In this document: positions 27,540 to 39,785 of the stretch, piece after piece
How the letters are laid out: the number at the start of each line of letters is the position of its first letter
Position numbering within the stretch: the stretch's first letter is position 1
DNA from: Roseiarcus sp963737365
GTDB lineage: Bacteria; Pseudomonadota; Alphaproteobacteria; Rhizobiales; Beijerinckiaceae
DNA: 64,000 nt
Assembly (NCBI GenBank): GCA_963737365.1
Contig: CAVTSD010000007.1
Span: 1,116,001 to 1,180,000, forward strand
Direction: 5' to 3'
The notes under the pieces: generated by a model
The model's input: the letters and a program-made list of their open reading frames with translations, nothing else
What the model was told of the DNA's origin: nothing
Database searches by the model: none
Program-made: the position numbers and the translations under genes

Positions 27540-28958
27540 GAGCTATGGCCGAAAGTTGGTGAGGGCGTGAATCGGGAAAGGCGGCATATCGTGGGGGTGT
27601 TCGAGCCTCCACTTCTCCACCGAAGGAGCGATATGCCGTGTCCAACGATAACGTTGTCAAACTGATTCAGCCAGGGATTTTGACCGACCGGCTGAGCGAG
27701 GTTCTGCGCGATGGCGCGCGGGCGCTTTTGACCCAGGCGGTCGAAGCGGAAGTGTCCGAGTTTCTGGCCGCGAGCCGCCGATCTGAAGACCGAGGACGGC
27801 TGCCGGCGCGTCGTGCGGCACGGGCATCTGCCCGAGCGCCAGATCATGACCGGCATCGGGCCTGTGGCCGTGCGCCAGCCGCGTGTGCGCGACCGGGAGG
27901 CGGGCGCCGACGATCCGGCGCGCATCCGGTTCACGCCGGCAATCCTGCCGCCCTACGCCCGGCGTTCGAAGAGCCTCGATACACTGATCCCGATCCTCTA
28001 TCTGAAAGGCGTATCGACCGGCGATTTCTCGCCGGCGCTGGCCGCCTTGCTTGGCAAGGATGCTCCTGGCTTGTCGGCCACGACCATCGCGCGGCTGAAG
28101 GACGGTCTGGATCGACGAACACAAGCATGGAGCGAGCGCGATCTGTCGGCCAAGAGCTACGTCTACGTCTGGGCCGACGGCGTCTATCTTCAGGCGCGTC
28201 TGGAAGACGAGGCGCAATGCATCCTGGTCATCATCGGCGCCACGCCGGAGGGCAAGAAGGAGCTGCTCGGCTTTGTCGACGGCGCGCGCGAGAGCGCTCA
28301 CGACTGGCGCGCCCTGCTGCTCGATCTCAAGCGCCGGGGTCTGTCGAGGCGTCCCAAGGCTCGCCGTCGCCGATGGCGCGCTCGGCTTCTGGAAGGCGAT
28401 CGGCGAGGTCTGGCCCAAGACCCGTGAGCAACGATGCTGGGTGCATAAGACCGCGAACATTCTCAACAAGCTGCCGAAGAGCCAGCAGCCGAAAGCCAAA
28501 CGCATGCTGCAAGACATCTGGATGGCCGAAACGAGGAAGGACGCCGAGGCGGCGTTCGACGCCTTCGTCGAGAGCTATGCGCTGAAATACGAGAAGGCGG
28601 CGGAATGCCTGAGCAAGGATCGGGATGCGCTGCTCGCCTTCTACGACTTCCCGGCCGAACATTGGAAACACCTGCGCACGACGAATCCGATCGAAAGCAC
28701 CTTCGCCACCGTCCGACACAGGACGATCCGCTCGAAGGGATGCCTCTCGAACAGGACCGCGCTCGCAATGGTGTTCAAGCTGGTCGAAGGCGCGCAGAAG
28801 ACCTGGCGCCGCCTTGACGGCCACAACCAGTTGCCAAAGATCATTCGAGGTGTGAAGTTTACCGACGGGTGCGAGGTCATCGCCAAGCCAGGCGACCTTC
28901 AATCCCAAACCGCCGCCGCCTGATCCTTCAGGCCATCACCAAAAATCGGCGATAGCTC
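27540..28958 (+). mobile_element. IS256-family insertion sequence with 9-bp target duplication
   Basis: The 1,419-bp element is flanked by CGACGTGCG at 27531-27539 and 28959-28967. The ends GAGCTATGGCCGAAAGTTGG and, inverted, GAGCTATCGCCGATTTTTGG are terminal inverted repeats. Length and 8-9 bp duplication suit IS256. It lies between the two desaturase-type genes. Confidence 0.9.
27638..28923 (+). pseudogene. IS256-family (mutator type) transposase, two frameshifts
   Basis: Starting at GTG 27638 (SNDNVVKLIQPG), the frame shifts near 27780 and again near 28345. The pieces carry the family core: YVYVWADGVYLQARLE with the first Asp, RLAVADGALGFWKAI with the second, CWVHKTANILNKLPK, and the C-terminal TTNPIESTFATVRHRT with the catalytic Glu. 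It is probably inactive as read, although the flanking target duplication is still perfect. Confidence 0.88.
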
Positions 28959-28981
28959 CGACGTGCGCTGACAGGACGGAA

Positions 28982-29738
28982 ATGCGGATCATCGTCGGAG
29001 CGAATGTCGCGATAGCTGCGTATTGCCTGATCGTCACGATTTCTGAAGTCGGATCGGCCGGTTTCGCTTGGACTTCAGCGCCACTCTGCTTCGCGGCCGG
29101 ATATTTTCTCGCGGATTTTCTCTCCGGCGTTGTCCACTGGTGTGTCGACACCTGGTTCGACGAAATCTCTTCTCGGCCGAGCGATTGCTATCGCGCGCGA
29201 GCACCACACTCACCCACGGGCAATATTCTGCCACAACTTCCTCGAGCACGCGGCGCTCGGATCGACGATCGGCATGACGGCTGTAGGTCCACTCGCGCTT
29301 CTGACTGCGGCGTTGCCGCCGTCCGCACTGACCTTCTGCCTCATGATCGTCTGGGGGACCGCATCGACTTTCATGGTGTTCGGCACGACCTTTCACAATC
29401 TGAGCCATAAGCCGTGCGCCCCGAAGCTGGTCGCGACATTGCAGCGCATGGGCTCGTGCTCTCGCCGCAGCACCACTGGGTGATCACCGCAACAGACAAT
29501 CCGGTATTGCACGATCAATGGTTCGGGCCAATCCGCTCTGTGATGCGCTTGACATGCGCGCCGTCTGGAGCGGCTGGTGCATGCCGTCACGGGGGCGGCG
29601 CCGAGGCAGAACGACCTCGAATGGCAGCGAATTTTCAGCGAGACTGGCGTGCTAACGCCGCCCTCGCGCATCGGTGGTAAGCGCCGCCCGGTTAAAGCGG
29701 CGTTGGGGGCGGACGCGGAGCAGGAGAACGGCCGATGA
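28982..29738 (+). pseudogene. Plasmanylethanolamine-desaturase/CarF-like membrane protein, frameshifted
   Basis: The reconstructed protein of about 250 residues belongs to the TMEM189/CarF/FAD4-type lipid desaturase family. The visible family landmarks are FLADFLSGVVHWCVDTW, IAREHHTHPRAIFCHNFLE, TTFHNLSHK and LSPQHHW. The C-terminus reads NDLEWQRIFSETGVLTPP, close to the family end. Frames change near 29190, 29450, 29490 and 29560. Bacterial CarF makes the vinyl-ether bond of plasmalogens, while FAD4-type proteins desaturate acyl chains; which applies is unknown. It lies immediately after the IS256 copy and continues a lipid-type gene cluster. Confidence 0.75.
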
Positions 29739-29955
29739 GGCTCCAAAGGTTTGCGCGAGATTGGCGCTTCGGCCATCAATGCCGCCATCGCCGCTGACCG
29801 AAACCAATCGGTCAAATATTGCGGCGATCCTGGTGGCGAGGACGTCATTATCTGGGATTTGCACCGGGCGTAGTTTTCTGCATCCTCGCCTGAAGTTGTT
29901 CCAGGATTGGGACGGTGCGGCGTTGCGTATCCTGGATGCGCGAAATACGCGTCCA

Positions 29956-31406
29956 TCAGACGCGCGCCAAGCGGCGTCGCCTCATTGTTCGCCAGCAAAT
30001 CTCCATTAAGATTCGGCGGGTGACTAACCAGCGGGCGACCAGCTTGATCAACCAATAGCGAATGAACAAACATCCCCAGCGCACATTCGTTACAATAACC
30101 TCCGAAAGGCGCCGAGCGTAAACGGCCCAGGGTTCAATCGGTATGCCGGGACGACGCTGTTGGCAAATCTTGCGGCGGAGGAGGCCAATCTCGAGTGGAT
30201 GCTCTCCTTCGATGTCCATCGATCCCGCGTACAGCGCCATTGTCAAGATCGGCAAATTCGAGCCGGTTATCCGAGCGCGCATGAACATTGTCTTCACGTC
30301 AGCCGCGGAGTAATACTGTCGCCGAGCTGCCCGGAACACATGATAGAGTTCGCTCCGGGTCATTAAGGGATCGTCGACGGTGACGTGGCAAACGTTGTAT
30401 TGATCGGTGTCCTGCTCAAGTCGCACTCCACGCTTGACAAGCGCAGGTGACTTCGGACCCGGTAGGGGCGTGAGGATGAAGAACTCGGTCAGATCGAGCG
30501 GATCTCCCGCTCGAATGATACAAATGTCGCGCGCCATCGTTTCCGGAGTGTCCGTCGGGAAGCCAACGATATATCCAACATAGGTCATGATCCCGGCGGC
30601 GCGCCAGGCTGGGAAGAGCTTTCGATATTCCCAGATTTTGTTTGGTTTTTTTTTGCAGAGATCAACGCCTGCGGGTTGATGCTCTCCATGCCAAGGAACA
30701 CTTTCTTGCAGCCGGCACGGCCGCTTTATCTATGAAGTGGGGGATACGGTAGGAAGGCAGATCGACCTGGATCGTTAGGCTGAAGTCGAAGCCGGCGCGC
30801 TCGCGTAGCTCGATCAGCCGGTCTAGGTCGACTCCCAGTTCGAATTCCGCGCGAAGTTGTCGTCCGATATGATGAAAGTCGAACACCGATCCGCGCGTTC
30901 TCGGGGATGATCCTTTCCACGTCATCTGGCGAGCGGGCGCGAGAGGAGCGGCCCTCGATGTGATAATGGTGCAGAAGCTGCATTGGTAGGGACAGCCACG
31001 GCTCGCATCGAAGGCGGTTTCGCTGGCGAATGTACGGCTGATTACATGCCGCGGTAGGATAGGCGTGACCGCGCCAGCGATACTTGGGGCCTCTTCCAGA
31101 TAGTCGTAGATGGGCTTCAACTGGCCATTCGCTCGTCGTGAGCAGCGAGGCGACACGATCCTCTGCTTCGCCCGCAAATATGGACACCCCGAGCTCCAAG
31201 GCCTCGAGGTTCCGTCGGCGGCGCGTCAAGCATGGCGCGGCAGCCGCTGACATCGAAGCCTCATACGGCACCAACGCATCATGGAGCGGAAGGTCCGAGC
31301 GATATCCAATGCTCGCGCAAACTGGTCTGTCTGAACCCCGACCAGGCCCACAAGACGATAGTCGGCAGCGATAGCTCCCGATTAAGACGGCGAACGGAAT
31401 CACCAC
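29956..31406 (-). pseudogene. B12-binding-type radical SAM protein, frameshifted
   Basis: On the minus strand, from about 31370 downward, the pieces assemble to a radical SAM protein of about 480 residues. They comprise an N-terminal region like a cobalamin-binding domain (VGLVGVQTDQFARALDIART), the cluster motif RGCPYQCSFC (CxxxCxxC, near 30990), then DRLIELRERAGFDFSLTIQV, GFPTDTPETMARDI, TEFFILTPLPG and a long C-terminal helical domain. At least five frame changes occur. The substrate is unknown; relatives act in hopanoid, bacteriochlorophyll and lipid modification. It is placed convergently with two lipid desaturase-type genes, so a lipid substrate is a reasonable guess. Confidence 0.7.
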
Positions 31407-31599
31407 GTGGCCTCGTCGATCGGCTCAATGTCAAATGTTACGCCTGGCCCAGAACCTGGCGGTCACGCAGTCCTTCACCAGCGCGTAGAGCACCGCCAGG
31501 CTGTTTGAAGGGATGCCCGATCGGACCCACTGCACAACATAACCACTGACGTCGTACGTGACGGCTTTATCAAAACGACCTTGAAGGTCTTCACTGCCT

Positions 31600-32960
31600 C
31601 TGACATTTCTCTCCCGCAACCTCAGCCGCCTCAATGGGCCGTAAGGGCGCTTTAGGCGCTAACTCGGCGATAGGCACGGTCTCGCTGTTAATGAGGGCAT
31701 CAAAAGTCCGTTCATGAAGCGGCCGCCCGGGCTCGAAGGCTCGGCCGTGGATGCGGTCCAGTCGGCTGTCGACCAATGATCGCGACAACCGCCTTGCGTG
31801 CGTCGCCGCGGCTAACGTCATGCACGGCGCTTTCCAAAAGCAACAAGGTGATACGATGTCCGCCAGATAGTCCATCAGGTTACGCGCGTGACGCTCGGCC
31901 TCGCGCGGTCTGAGAGCGCCAGCCGCGTGGCCGATCTCGCTTTGTCCAAGTGGTGTGACAGATGCGCCGCGATGCGCTGAGTTCGATTGGAACGGATCGA
32001 GAAAGTGATGTGCGCGTTCCTCAACTGGCGCTAGGCCGCCGAAGCGCGCCAGCATGCGGAGCATCTCGATCGCCTGGATATTGGCCTGCCCTTCCCAAAT
32101 GGTTAGGACCTGTGCGTCGCGGACGAGGCGCGGAAGGCAAAAATCGTAGGTGAAGGCGTTCCCGCCCATGGTTTCAAGGGCATTGCGGCAAACGATGTTG
32201 GCGTTCTCCGCAGTCTGATACTTGGCGAGTGCGGTGACCAGCCGCAGCCAGCCGCGCTCGGATGATTCCGGACCCTTGGAGTCACGACCTCGAAGGCGGT
32301 ATCACCTCGAAGCCCATCGCCAAGCTAGCCTCGACGCGGACAACCATGTCCGTCAGCTGCTCCTGCACCATCGGGTACTCGGTTATCCTTCGCCCAAAGG
32401 CCTCGCGCCCGCAGCAATAGTCGGTGGCCTCCCTTAAGGCTCGCCTTTGGATGCCCATCGATCCGAGGATGTTTTGGATCCGGCTGAATTCGAGCGCCTC
32501 CATCATGATCTTGAAGCCCTGCGGCGGCGGCGCAGCTCGAAGGCCTTCGTGCCGTCGAGCTCGACCTCACCGGTCGCAATGCCGCATGTACCGAGTTTGT
32601 CCTTCAACCGATGCACAAGACTGGAGTAACGCTGCCGTCGGTCCAATGGGCAGGTACGAGATACGAGCCCAATCCAGCGCTTCCGCCTGGCGCGCCTGAA
32701 GGAGCTGTCGCGATGCAAGCTCGGTTGCATTCGAGACAACCACTTAAGGCCGTGGAGCGTGAAGTGGTCGCCTTCGGGGAGCGCCTGCGTAGTGGTGGGG
32801 CCAACATCACATCCGCGTGACGTTCGGTTGCCAGGTCCCCGCGGTGAAGGTATCGCCATGCATACTGGTTAGCTGCGGCAGGAATCCAGCCCGCAGCGCC
32901 GCAGGTGCAAGCGATCGATGACATAGGCGACCGCATAAGTCATGCCGACTGGGCAGTGGA
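31600..32960 (-). pseudogene. AidB-like acyl-CoA dehydrogenase, frameshifted
   Basis: The segments read in order on the minus strand are GMTYAVAYVIDRL, ALPEGDHFTLHGLKW, RLKDKLGTCGIATGEVELDG, EALEFSRIQNILGSMGIQRR, REAFGRRITEYPMVQEQLTD and GGNAFTYDFCLPRLVRDAQV, then TIWEGQANIQAIE. This is the FAD-binding acyl-CoA dehydrogenase architecture, closest to the AidB subgroup because of the TYAVA opening and long C-terminal domain. Several frame changes make it non-functional. The stretch 31407-31599 has no gene. Confidence 0.75.
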
Positions 32961-33589
32961 GAGAGAATCCGCCTGACCTAGCAAGAAGGCGACGGCTTAA
33001 GTCACCCCATAGGGGAAGCTGGCTGTTCGGTGTAATTCAGTCCGATGATGCGACGACGGTAAATTTCTTGTGAAGCATCTCTGTCCAAGATCTGTTGTTA
33101 ATGATCTTTCTGCCCCATATATCTCCCGTTCTGTTCGCAGGTGTTCAAACTCAGGTATTAAGTGACGCCCCGAGTACTCTCGCTCGCAAGATCCACATTG
33201 TTCGCCTACGAAGGCGCCAAATTCACGAAGGACATACTTCGACTCGCTTTTAAAACCCTCAAGATGCTCGCTGAGGAAGTTCTTGTAGAGCCTGGTTGAC
33301 ATCGAAGAAAGTTTTCGACATGTATGGGCGTCACGAGGTGGGAATCCATCGAGACATCCAATCAAATTCAAACTCACTCGCATCAACCGCAAGATCAATG
33401 GTTGCTAAATAAACAACAAATCCTGACACCACTTCCTGGGCCGTGCCAAGGCTCTGGGTTACTCAGCGAGACGACTGATGGGACGAGTACGTCGACTATG
33501 CGGCGCGGCAGTCATCGGAACAACAAATTTTGCCTGCAGTGCTGGGGGCTCAGTGGACGCTGACGTCTCGCCCCTGCGAACGCGGAGCC
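32961..33589. other. No gene supported
   Basis: A minus-strand open frame at 32997-33398 (133 codons) has no recognisable motif, no good ribosome site and atypical composition. I treat the whole stretch as non-coding or highly decayed. Confidence 0.4.
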
Positions 33590-36500
33590 TTCGCGCAGCT
33601 ACATCCAATACACGCCTCACCAACTGGCGGGGCGCGCATCCTCGCTTCGCGAGACTTCAATGCAAGGTGAACGGAAGTTCGTGACCGTTCCGCTTCCAGA
33701 CATCGTGGAGACTTCACGCAGGCCATCGAAGGGCTAGATCCGGAGCAAGCATCGAACCGATCTCTGGTGATCCGCAAGCCATGCTCGACGGGATCTTCCA
33801 ATACGAGGGCATCGTCAATGGACACTCAGGCGATGGCGTCATGGCGCTCTTCGGCGCCGACAATCGACCATGAGGATCATGCCGCGAGGGTCTGCTATAG
33901 CGCTCGAGCCATTCATGGAAACCTTATCGCTCTGGGTGAGTAGTCTTTGCGCGTCCGGATAGGTCTTATTTTGGCGAGGTGTTGGTGCGGTCCGTCGACA
34001 ATGATCTCGTCTCATCAACTACGATGCTCACTGGACCCACCGCGCACTCCTGCAAATCGAATGGGAGCAACTCGCTGAGCCTGGCGCAACTGGTCTTGAC
34101 TGAAGCCACTAGACAACTGGCCGAGGGCTTCGTCAACGTCCTTGAGCTGGGGCGGCAGAGTGTCAAAGGCGTCCGCGAACCCATCCTCTGCTACGTGCTC
34201 AAGGACCCCAGCAAGGCGCGAACCTCATGGAAACGACAAGAGCCGCCCGGGCTAAGTTCCTCTCGTCTTGGTCGTGACAGAGGTACTTGGGAAGCCCTGA
34301 GGGACTGGACCTAGGCACCCCTGAGCGGTAGCTGCGGCACCATCGAAATCAGAAGGCGACCTGGGGATTGGGAAGTCAACCACCATTCTTCATGAACTGA
34401 TCAGCCAAACTCCCATTCCGAACGAGCGTCATCCTCGATGCCTACGCTTCCACACGTCTACCTCAAAATACGCTCGTACTTGCGAATCACCCGCCTGCGT
34501 CTGCGCAAATGGTTCTCCACCCTGGAAGCGGACGATGAGGCCTAAGATGAAAACGGAAAGTGATAGAGATGTCTCAGCGCCCTTGGCGCTCGAGTACGCA
34601 GAAGCTCCGACCCGTCGTCGAGTCGCTTCTCGATGTGTCTATCGTAGAGGACGAGGGGTGGGGAGAGCTCTTGACCCGCCGGCGTGTTGGGTATCGATTC
34701 TAGAAATGCGCTTGTCGACTGGTGGCGAGGGGTGCCAAGGTCCAGCCGGTCACACTCGTCTTCGAGGACGCCCAGTGGTTTGATGCGGAGACTCTTGCGC
34801 TGATCCGCATACTTTCAAGCAAACTTGGCGAGTTCGCGTGCGGCTCTTCTAATCACCTGCCGACTCGATTCCAAAGCGACAGGGACGATCTGCGAGAACT
34901 CGCATGTGATTGATCTGCGGCCCTTGAAGTCGGCCGACGCCCGCCGGTTACTCGAGGACGTTGCACCCAAAGGCAGCCTTGACGCAGCCGACTTGGACTT
35001 GATTGTTCACCGCGCTGGCGGTACACCACTTTTTATCGAGGAAATCGCCCGATCCTTCGCGGAGTCCCGGTCACTCACGTCGCAGGGTGCGACAGAGGCC
35101 GTGAAGATGGTCCCCAAGACGGGCCTGCCCCCCACGATCCACTCTATCATGGCGGCCCGTCTCGATGGGCTGGCGCCCCGCCACAAGCACGTCGTCCAGA
35201 TCGCCTCGGTCGTGGGTATGAGTTTCTCGCGACCCTTACTTAGCAAGATCCTGGACACTTCCGCCGCGAACACTGAAACCTTAATGAAGGAGCTGCAACA
35301 AGCGCACATCGTATTGCGATCCGGTGCGCCACCCGATGTCGAGTACAGCTTCTTCCATTCATTGATGCAGGAAGTCGCCTACAGAAGTTTGACACAGACA
35401 CGCCGACGGGCCGTGCATGCTGCAATCCTGAACTGCCTGGAGAGCTTGTACGCTGAACGTACTCTCGAACACGTCGAGACGCTAGAGTATCATGCTGCAC
35501 AAAGCGAGGCTTGGCCCAAGGCATTCGCTTATGCCTGCAAATCGGGAAATAAGTCCCTCGATAGGTGCGCCTTTGAGGAAGCCCGTACCCATTTTGAGAG
35601 GGCCGTGCAGTTTGCTGAACGGGTCGAAACGCTGCAGGAGATCGTCGGCGATTATATCGACGCGCTCCTCAGCCTGCGCAACATCTACAATGCAGTCGGC
35701 CAATACAAGCAGGTCTATGTGTGCCTCGACAAAGCCGAGGAACTGGCCGTCAGGTTTCACCACGCCAGTCTGGCCTCGATCAAGTCGACGCGATGCCAGC
35801 TCCTGTGCGTGAACGGAAATGTCGAGGCCGCCATTGGTGACGGAAACGCCGCGGTTGAACTCGCGTCCGCGGCCGGGAATGCCGCGGCGGTCGCTGCCGC
35901 TGCGACCATAGTCGGCTGGGCCTACCAACTGAATGGAAGCTACCAGAGGGCGACCGGCGTGTTGGCGCCTCATCTTCAGTTGATCACCTCTACGCTCCGC
36001 CACCTTCGGGTAGGGACGGGCACGGTTTCGACGTTCGCCTTAGGGATCACCGCACAATCGCACGCCTACATGGGCGAATTCGCCGTCGCCAAGTGTCTTG
36101 CCGGCGAATCGGTCCAAATCGCCAACGAGACGGGTCACCCGTATGACGCTGGAATTGCCAGCTTTGCTCAGGGCCATGTCGCCTACCTGCAAGGTGATCA
36201 CGAACAGGCCCTCGAAGCGCTGCAGGAAGCGCTGAGCGTCTGCGTGGAAAAGAAGATGCTAGGTTTGCTGCCCTGGTATTATTCGTTGATCGGCGACTGT
36301 CTCTGCTCGAAGGGCGCCACGGACGCGGCCACCGACATGTTGAAGAAGGCCCACGAGGTTGGCGAGCGTCTCGGGGTTTTCTTTGCGAAGGCTGCCGCAC
36401 TCAAATCGCTTGGCCTCATAGAGGCACAGCTCCGTTCTGTCTCTGTCGGCGAGGAGTCCGTTCGCGCCGCCTTGGATATCGCCAGACGCAATGGCTACCA

Positions 36501-36789
36501 CGGACTCCACGCGGTTACACTACGCGCATTGGCAGACGTTCGCATGATGCGCCACGATCATGGGTTTGAAACGGAAGCGATCTGCCGTTCAGCCCTGGAG
36601 ATCTGCGGTCAGTACGGCATATGGCCTGAAGCCGCGCATGTCCGATTGCAGTTGGCGAGACTCCTATCCGGGCGCGGGGAGCGTGAGGCTTCGCGCCTCT
36701 TTGTAGACGAAGCCATCCAGCTCTACGGTCAGCTCGATATGCCGGTCTGGGAGAAAAGGGCAGGAGCGTTTCGAGTCCAAACGCTTTAA
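33590..36789 (+). pseudogene. Class III adenylate cyclase-ATPase-TPR regulator; N-terminal half decayed
   Basis: The first part is scattered over frames. SYIQYTPHQLAGRILASRDF is the usual linker before the cyclase in this group. GERKFVTV, GLDPEQA and YEGIVNGHSGDGVMALFGA are cyclase catalytic-core text, and VRSVDNDL and ATRQLAEGFV follow. An ATPase segment (VTLVFEDAQWFDAETLALI, Walker-B-like) leads into an intact 654-codon frame from 34825 containing the ATPase end (DLRPLKSADARRLLED, GGTPLFIEEIARSF) and many TPR-like helices. The P-loop region (about 34350) is degraded. The family couples cyclic-nucleotide synthesis to a STAND-like sensor. Only the C-terminal TPR part could be made. Confidence 0.75.
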
Positions 36790-36819
36790 GTGACGCGCTT
36801 TGATTACCTGGCCGCGTTA

Positions 36820-38493
36820 TTATGTGGCCGCATTTTCCGTCACGCGCAATTCCTGGATTATCTGTTCCCGCATGGCGAATTTGTAGACCTTTCCTGTCGC
36901 CGTCATGGGAAAGCCCTCGACGAACCGAACGTAGCGAGGAACTTTATGACGTGCGATCTTACCATCGCAGAAACCGCGAATCTCCTCGGCTGTCGCGCAG
37001 ACGTCAGCCTTCAACTTGATCCAAGCGCACAATTCTTCGCCGTGGACGACGTCAGGAACCCCGATAACTTGCGCCGCCTCGACGCCAGGGTGCCCAACTA
37101 GGATCGCCTCGATTTCGGCTTGATGGATGTTTTCCCCGCCGCGGATCACCATTTCTTGCAGTCGGCCAACGATGTTGCAGTAGCCGTCCTCATCCATGGT
37201 GGCGAGATCGCCGGTGTGCATCCAGCGCGCCAAATCGATCAGCTTGCGCGGTCTTGTCTGGCTCGTCCCGATCGCCGCGCATCGTGTTATAGCCGCGCGT
37301 GCACAACTCCCCTGGCGTGCCCCGCGGCACGATGCGGCCCTTGGCGTCCACGATCTTAATCTCCACGTGCGGATGAACTCGGCCGACGTTGCCGGCCCGG
37401 CGTTCAAGCTGCTCGTCGAAGGACGTCTGCGTGCTCATAGGACTGGTTTCGGTCATGCCATAACCGACTGTGATTTCGCGCATGTTCATCTCGCTGACGC
37501 AACGTCTTACCAGGTCGATCGGACCCGGCGCGCCAGCCATTAGTCCAGTGCGCAGCGATCTTAAATCGAACTGATGGAATTGCGGATGGCTGAGCTCGGC
37601 AATGAACATCATCGGCACGCCATAAAGCGCCGTACAGCGCTCCGCTGCAATTGCCTCGAGCGTTGCAAGCGGGTCAAACCCTCCGCCGGATAGACCATTG
37701 CGCAGCCGTGCGTGATGCAAGCGAGATTGCAGAAACATTGATAGATCGGCATCGGAATGCAGACCCGGTCCTCTTCGGTCAGGTGCTGAGCCTCCCCGTT
37801 AAAATAACCATTGTTGAGGATACTGTGGTGCGTCAGCATCACCCCTTTGGCGAAACCGGTCGTGCCGCTGGTAAACTGGATCATGATCGGATCATCGAAT
37901 TGCAGTTCTGATGACCGCTGCTCCAACGCAGCACTGTAAGGGCCGCCGAATTCGAGAACCTCTGCAAACGCATGAAAACCCTTGATCTCGCCAGGCCCGA
38001 CGCGGATCAACGTGCGCAGCGCCGGCACGCGCGGCGCGCGCAACTCCCCGGGAGCGCAGCTGTCAATCTCGGGGGCCAGTTCGCGGAGCATGCTCAGGTA
38101 GTCGCTGCCCTTAAAACCGTCAGCGGTGACGAGCGCTTTGCAACCCACCTTGTTTAGCGCGTATTCGAGCTCGCTAAGACGATAGGCCGGATTGACGTTG
38201 ACCAGAATTGCGCCAACCTTCGCTGCCGCAAACTGGGTGATTACCCACTCGGCATTGTTGGGCGACCAGATGCCCACGCGGTCGGCCGGCTCGATCCCAA
38301 GCGTTAGCAGCCCTGCGGCGAGAGCGTCCACCTGATCCTTGAGCTGGCGATAGGTCCATGAAACATTCTGGCGCCGCGCGATGAGCGCGGGCCGTTCTGG
38401 CCAATGCTCAGCCGCCTTGTCGAAATGCAGGCCAATCGTGTCGCCAATCAGTGGCACCTCACAGCAGCCTTGGACGTAGCTAAAGCTTGCCAT
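36820..38493 (-). pseudogene. Acyl-CoA synthetase (AMP-binding), two frameshifts
   Basis: About 550 residues are spread over three frames from 38493. ANL-superfamily motifs are IMIQFTSGTTGFAKGVMLTH (A3), YGMTETSP (A5), LARWMHTGDLATMDEDGYC (A7), IVGRLQEMVIRGGENI (A8) and MTATGKVYKFAMRE with the catalytic Lys (A10). Frames change near 37680 and 37260. It resembles medium/long-chain fatty-acyl-CoA ligases and completes the broken lipid gene set (dehydrogenase, desaturases, radical SAM). Confidence 0.82.
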
Positions 38494-39060
38494 GCTGTTC
38501 GACCAAGCCTCCTAGATTGCTCTTTCTTTTGAGAGCGTATGAACACGCACACAGGAACCGACTACCAGCATTTTTTTCGTGCCGCTGTGACGCAGCTCAC
38601 ACCGCAGGTGACTTTGCGCGCCTCTACGAGGTTCGCAAGAATTAATTCGGGATTGGGATAAATTATCCTGGACGGGAAGGCGGCTTTCCCGAATGGATCC
38701 CGTACCCGCCTGCAGATACATGTTATAAGGCCGGATCGGCGGCCGACTCGACGGAACCCCTTCGAAATCTAACGCGCAAAAACAATGACATAAGAGTGCC
38801 CAGTTTCATCCTGTCGGGCGCGCCATTTTTCCACCACTTCGGAACAAAACTGGGCACTCCGTCAAATAGCGCGGGAGCAGCGAGCCGCGGGGTCGCCTCG
38901 GGAACGCCGGCGTTATGGCCGAAGCCGCCATTCCTTTGCGAGCGCGAAATATCTGCACTACTCGAAAAAACTTCCGAATGTTGAAGCCGGTGTTTGCCAT
39001 TGAGGCCGCGTCCCGTGCCTCAACTTTATTGGCTCGATAGCGATAGCCGGACATCCTGTA
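38494..39060. other. Intergenic with repeat copy, no gene
   Basis: No protein gene is supported. The dispersed inverted repeat copy 2 lies within. Confidence 0.5.
38781..38857. repeat. Dispersed inverted-repeat element, copy 2
   Basis: AACAATGACATAAG followed by the 30-bp core (38795-38824) is identical to copy 1. The right arm (38839-38857, ending AAAACTGGGCACT) is degraded at its inner half. Confidence 0.75.
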
Positions 39061-39785
39061 TCATGAATATTGCCCTTGAGACGCGACCTTATCCGCGGGG
39101 CTGGCAATGCCGCTCCGGAGCAGAAAACCCGCGGTTCCAGCGCCCATTAACGGGGCGACGATGAAGAGCCACAGCTGCGCAACTGCGCCGGGGTTCGAGG
39201 CGATACCGACCAGCGCCGGGCCGATCGAGCGGGCCGGGTTAAACCAGGTGCCCGGTGATGTTGATGCCGACCAGATGGATCACGACCAGCGTCAGTCCGA
39301 TGGCGAGGCCAGCGAAGCCGGTCGGGGCGATTGGGTGCGTGACGCCGAGAATGCACACCAGGAACAGGAAGGTCGCCACCACTTCGAATACGAAAGCGGA
39401 GACGACATTGTATTCGCCGAGGTACCCCGCGCCCCAACCATTCTGGGCGGACCCGTAGGTCCAGCCCTGAGCCTTGCCGGACAGGATGAGGTAAAGCACC
39501 ACCGCGGCGACGATCGCGCCTAAAACCTGAGCGATCCAGTAGCCGATCATATCACCCGCGCTCAAGCGGCCGGCGACGAAGACGCCGAAACTGACAGCCG
39601 GATTGACGTGGCAACCGGAGATCGGCCCGATGCCGTAGGCCATGGCGACAATGGCGAAGCCGAACGCGCTCGCTATGCCGAGAAGATCGACCGCCGTGAG
39701 GACCGTCCCCATGCCGCCAACAACCGCCGCGCCGCAGCCGAAGAACACCAGTGCGAAGGTCCGATAAAGAACCCCGCCAACGGCG
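39061..39785 (-). pseudogene. Aquaporin Z-like channel, downstream tandem copy, N-terminally truncated
   Basis: It carries both MIP signatures: SGCHVNPAVSFG (first NPA) and, after a frame change at about 39255 (an extra G), FNPARSIGPA (second NPA). A second shift near 39765 separates it from its N-terminus, which starts at AGFFIG without a Met, so the first eight or so codons are absent. It ends at 39061 with a complete C-terminus. It is a direct repeat of 39852-40484. Confidence 0.85.

Noticed and set aside
32997..33398. 133-codon minus-strand frame
   Set aside because: No ribosome site, motif or family resemblance, and it lies amid decayed DNA.
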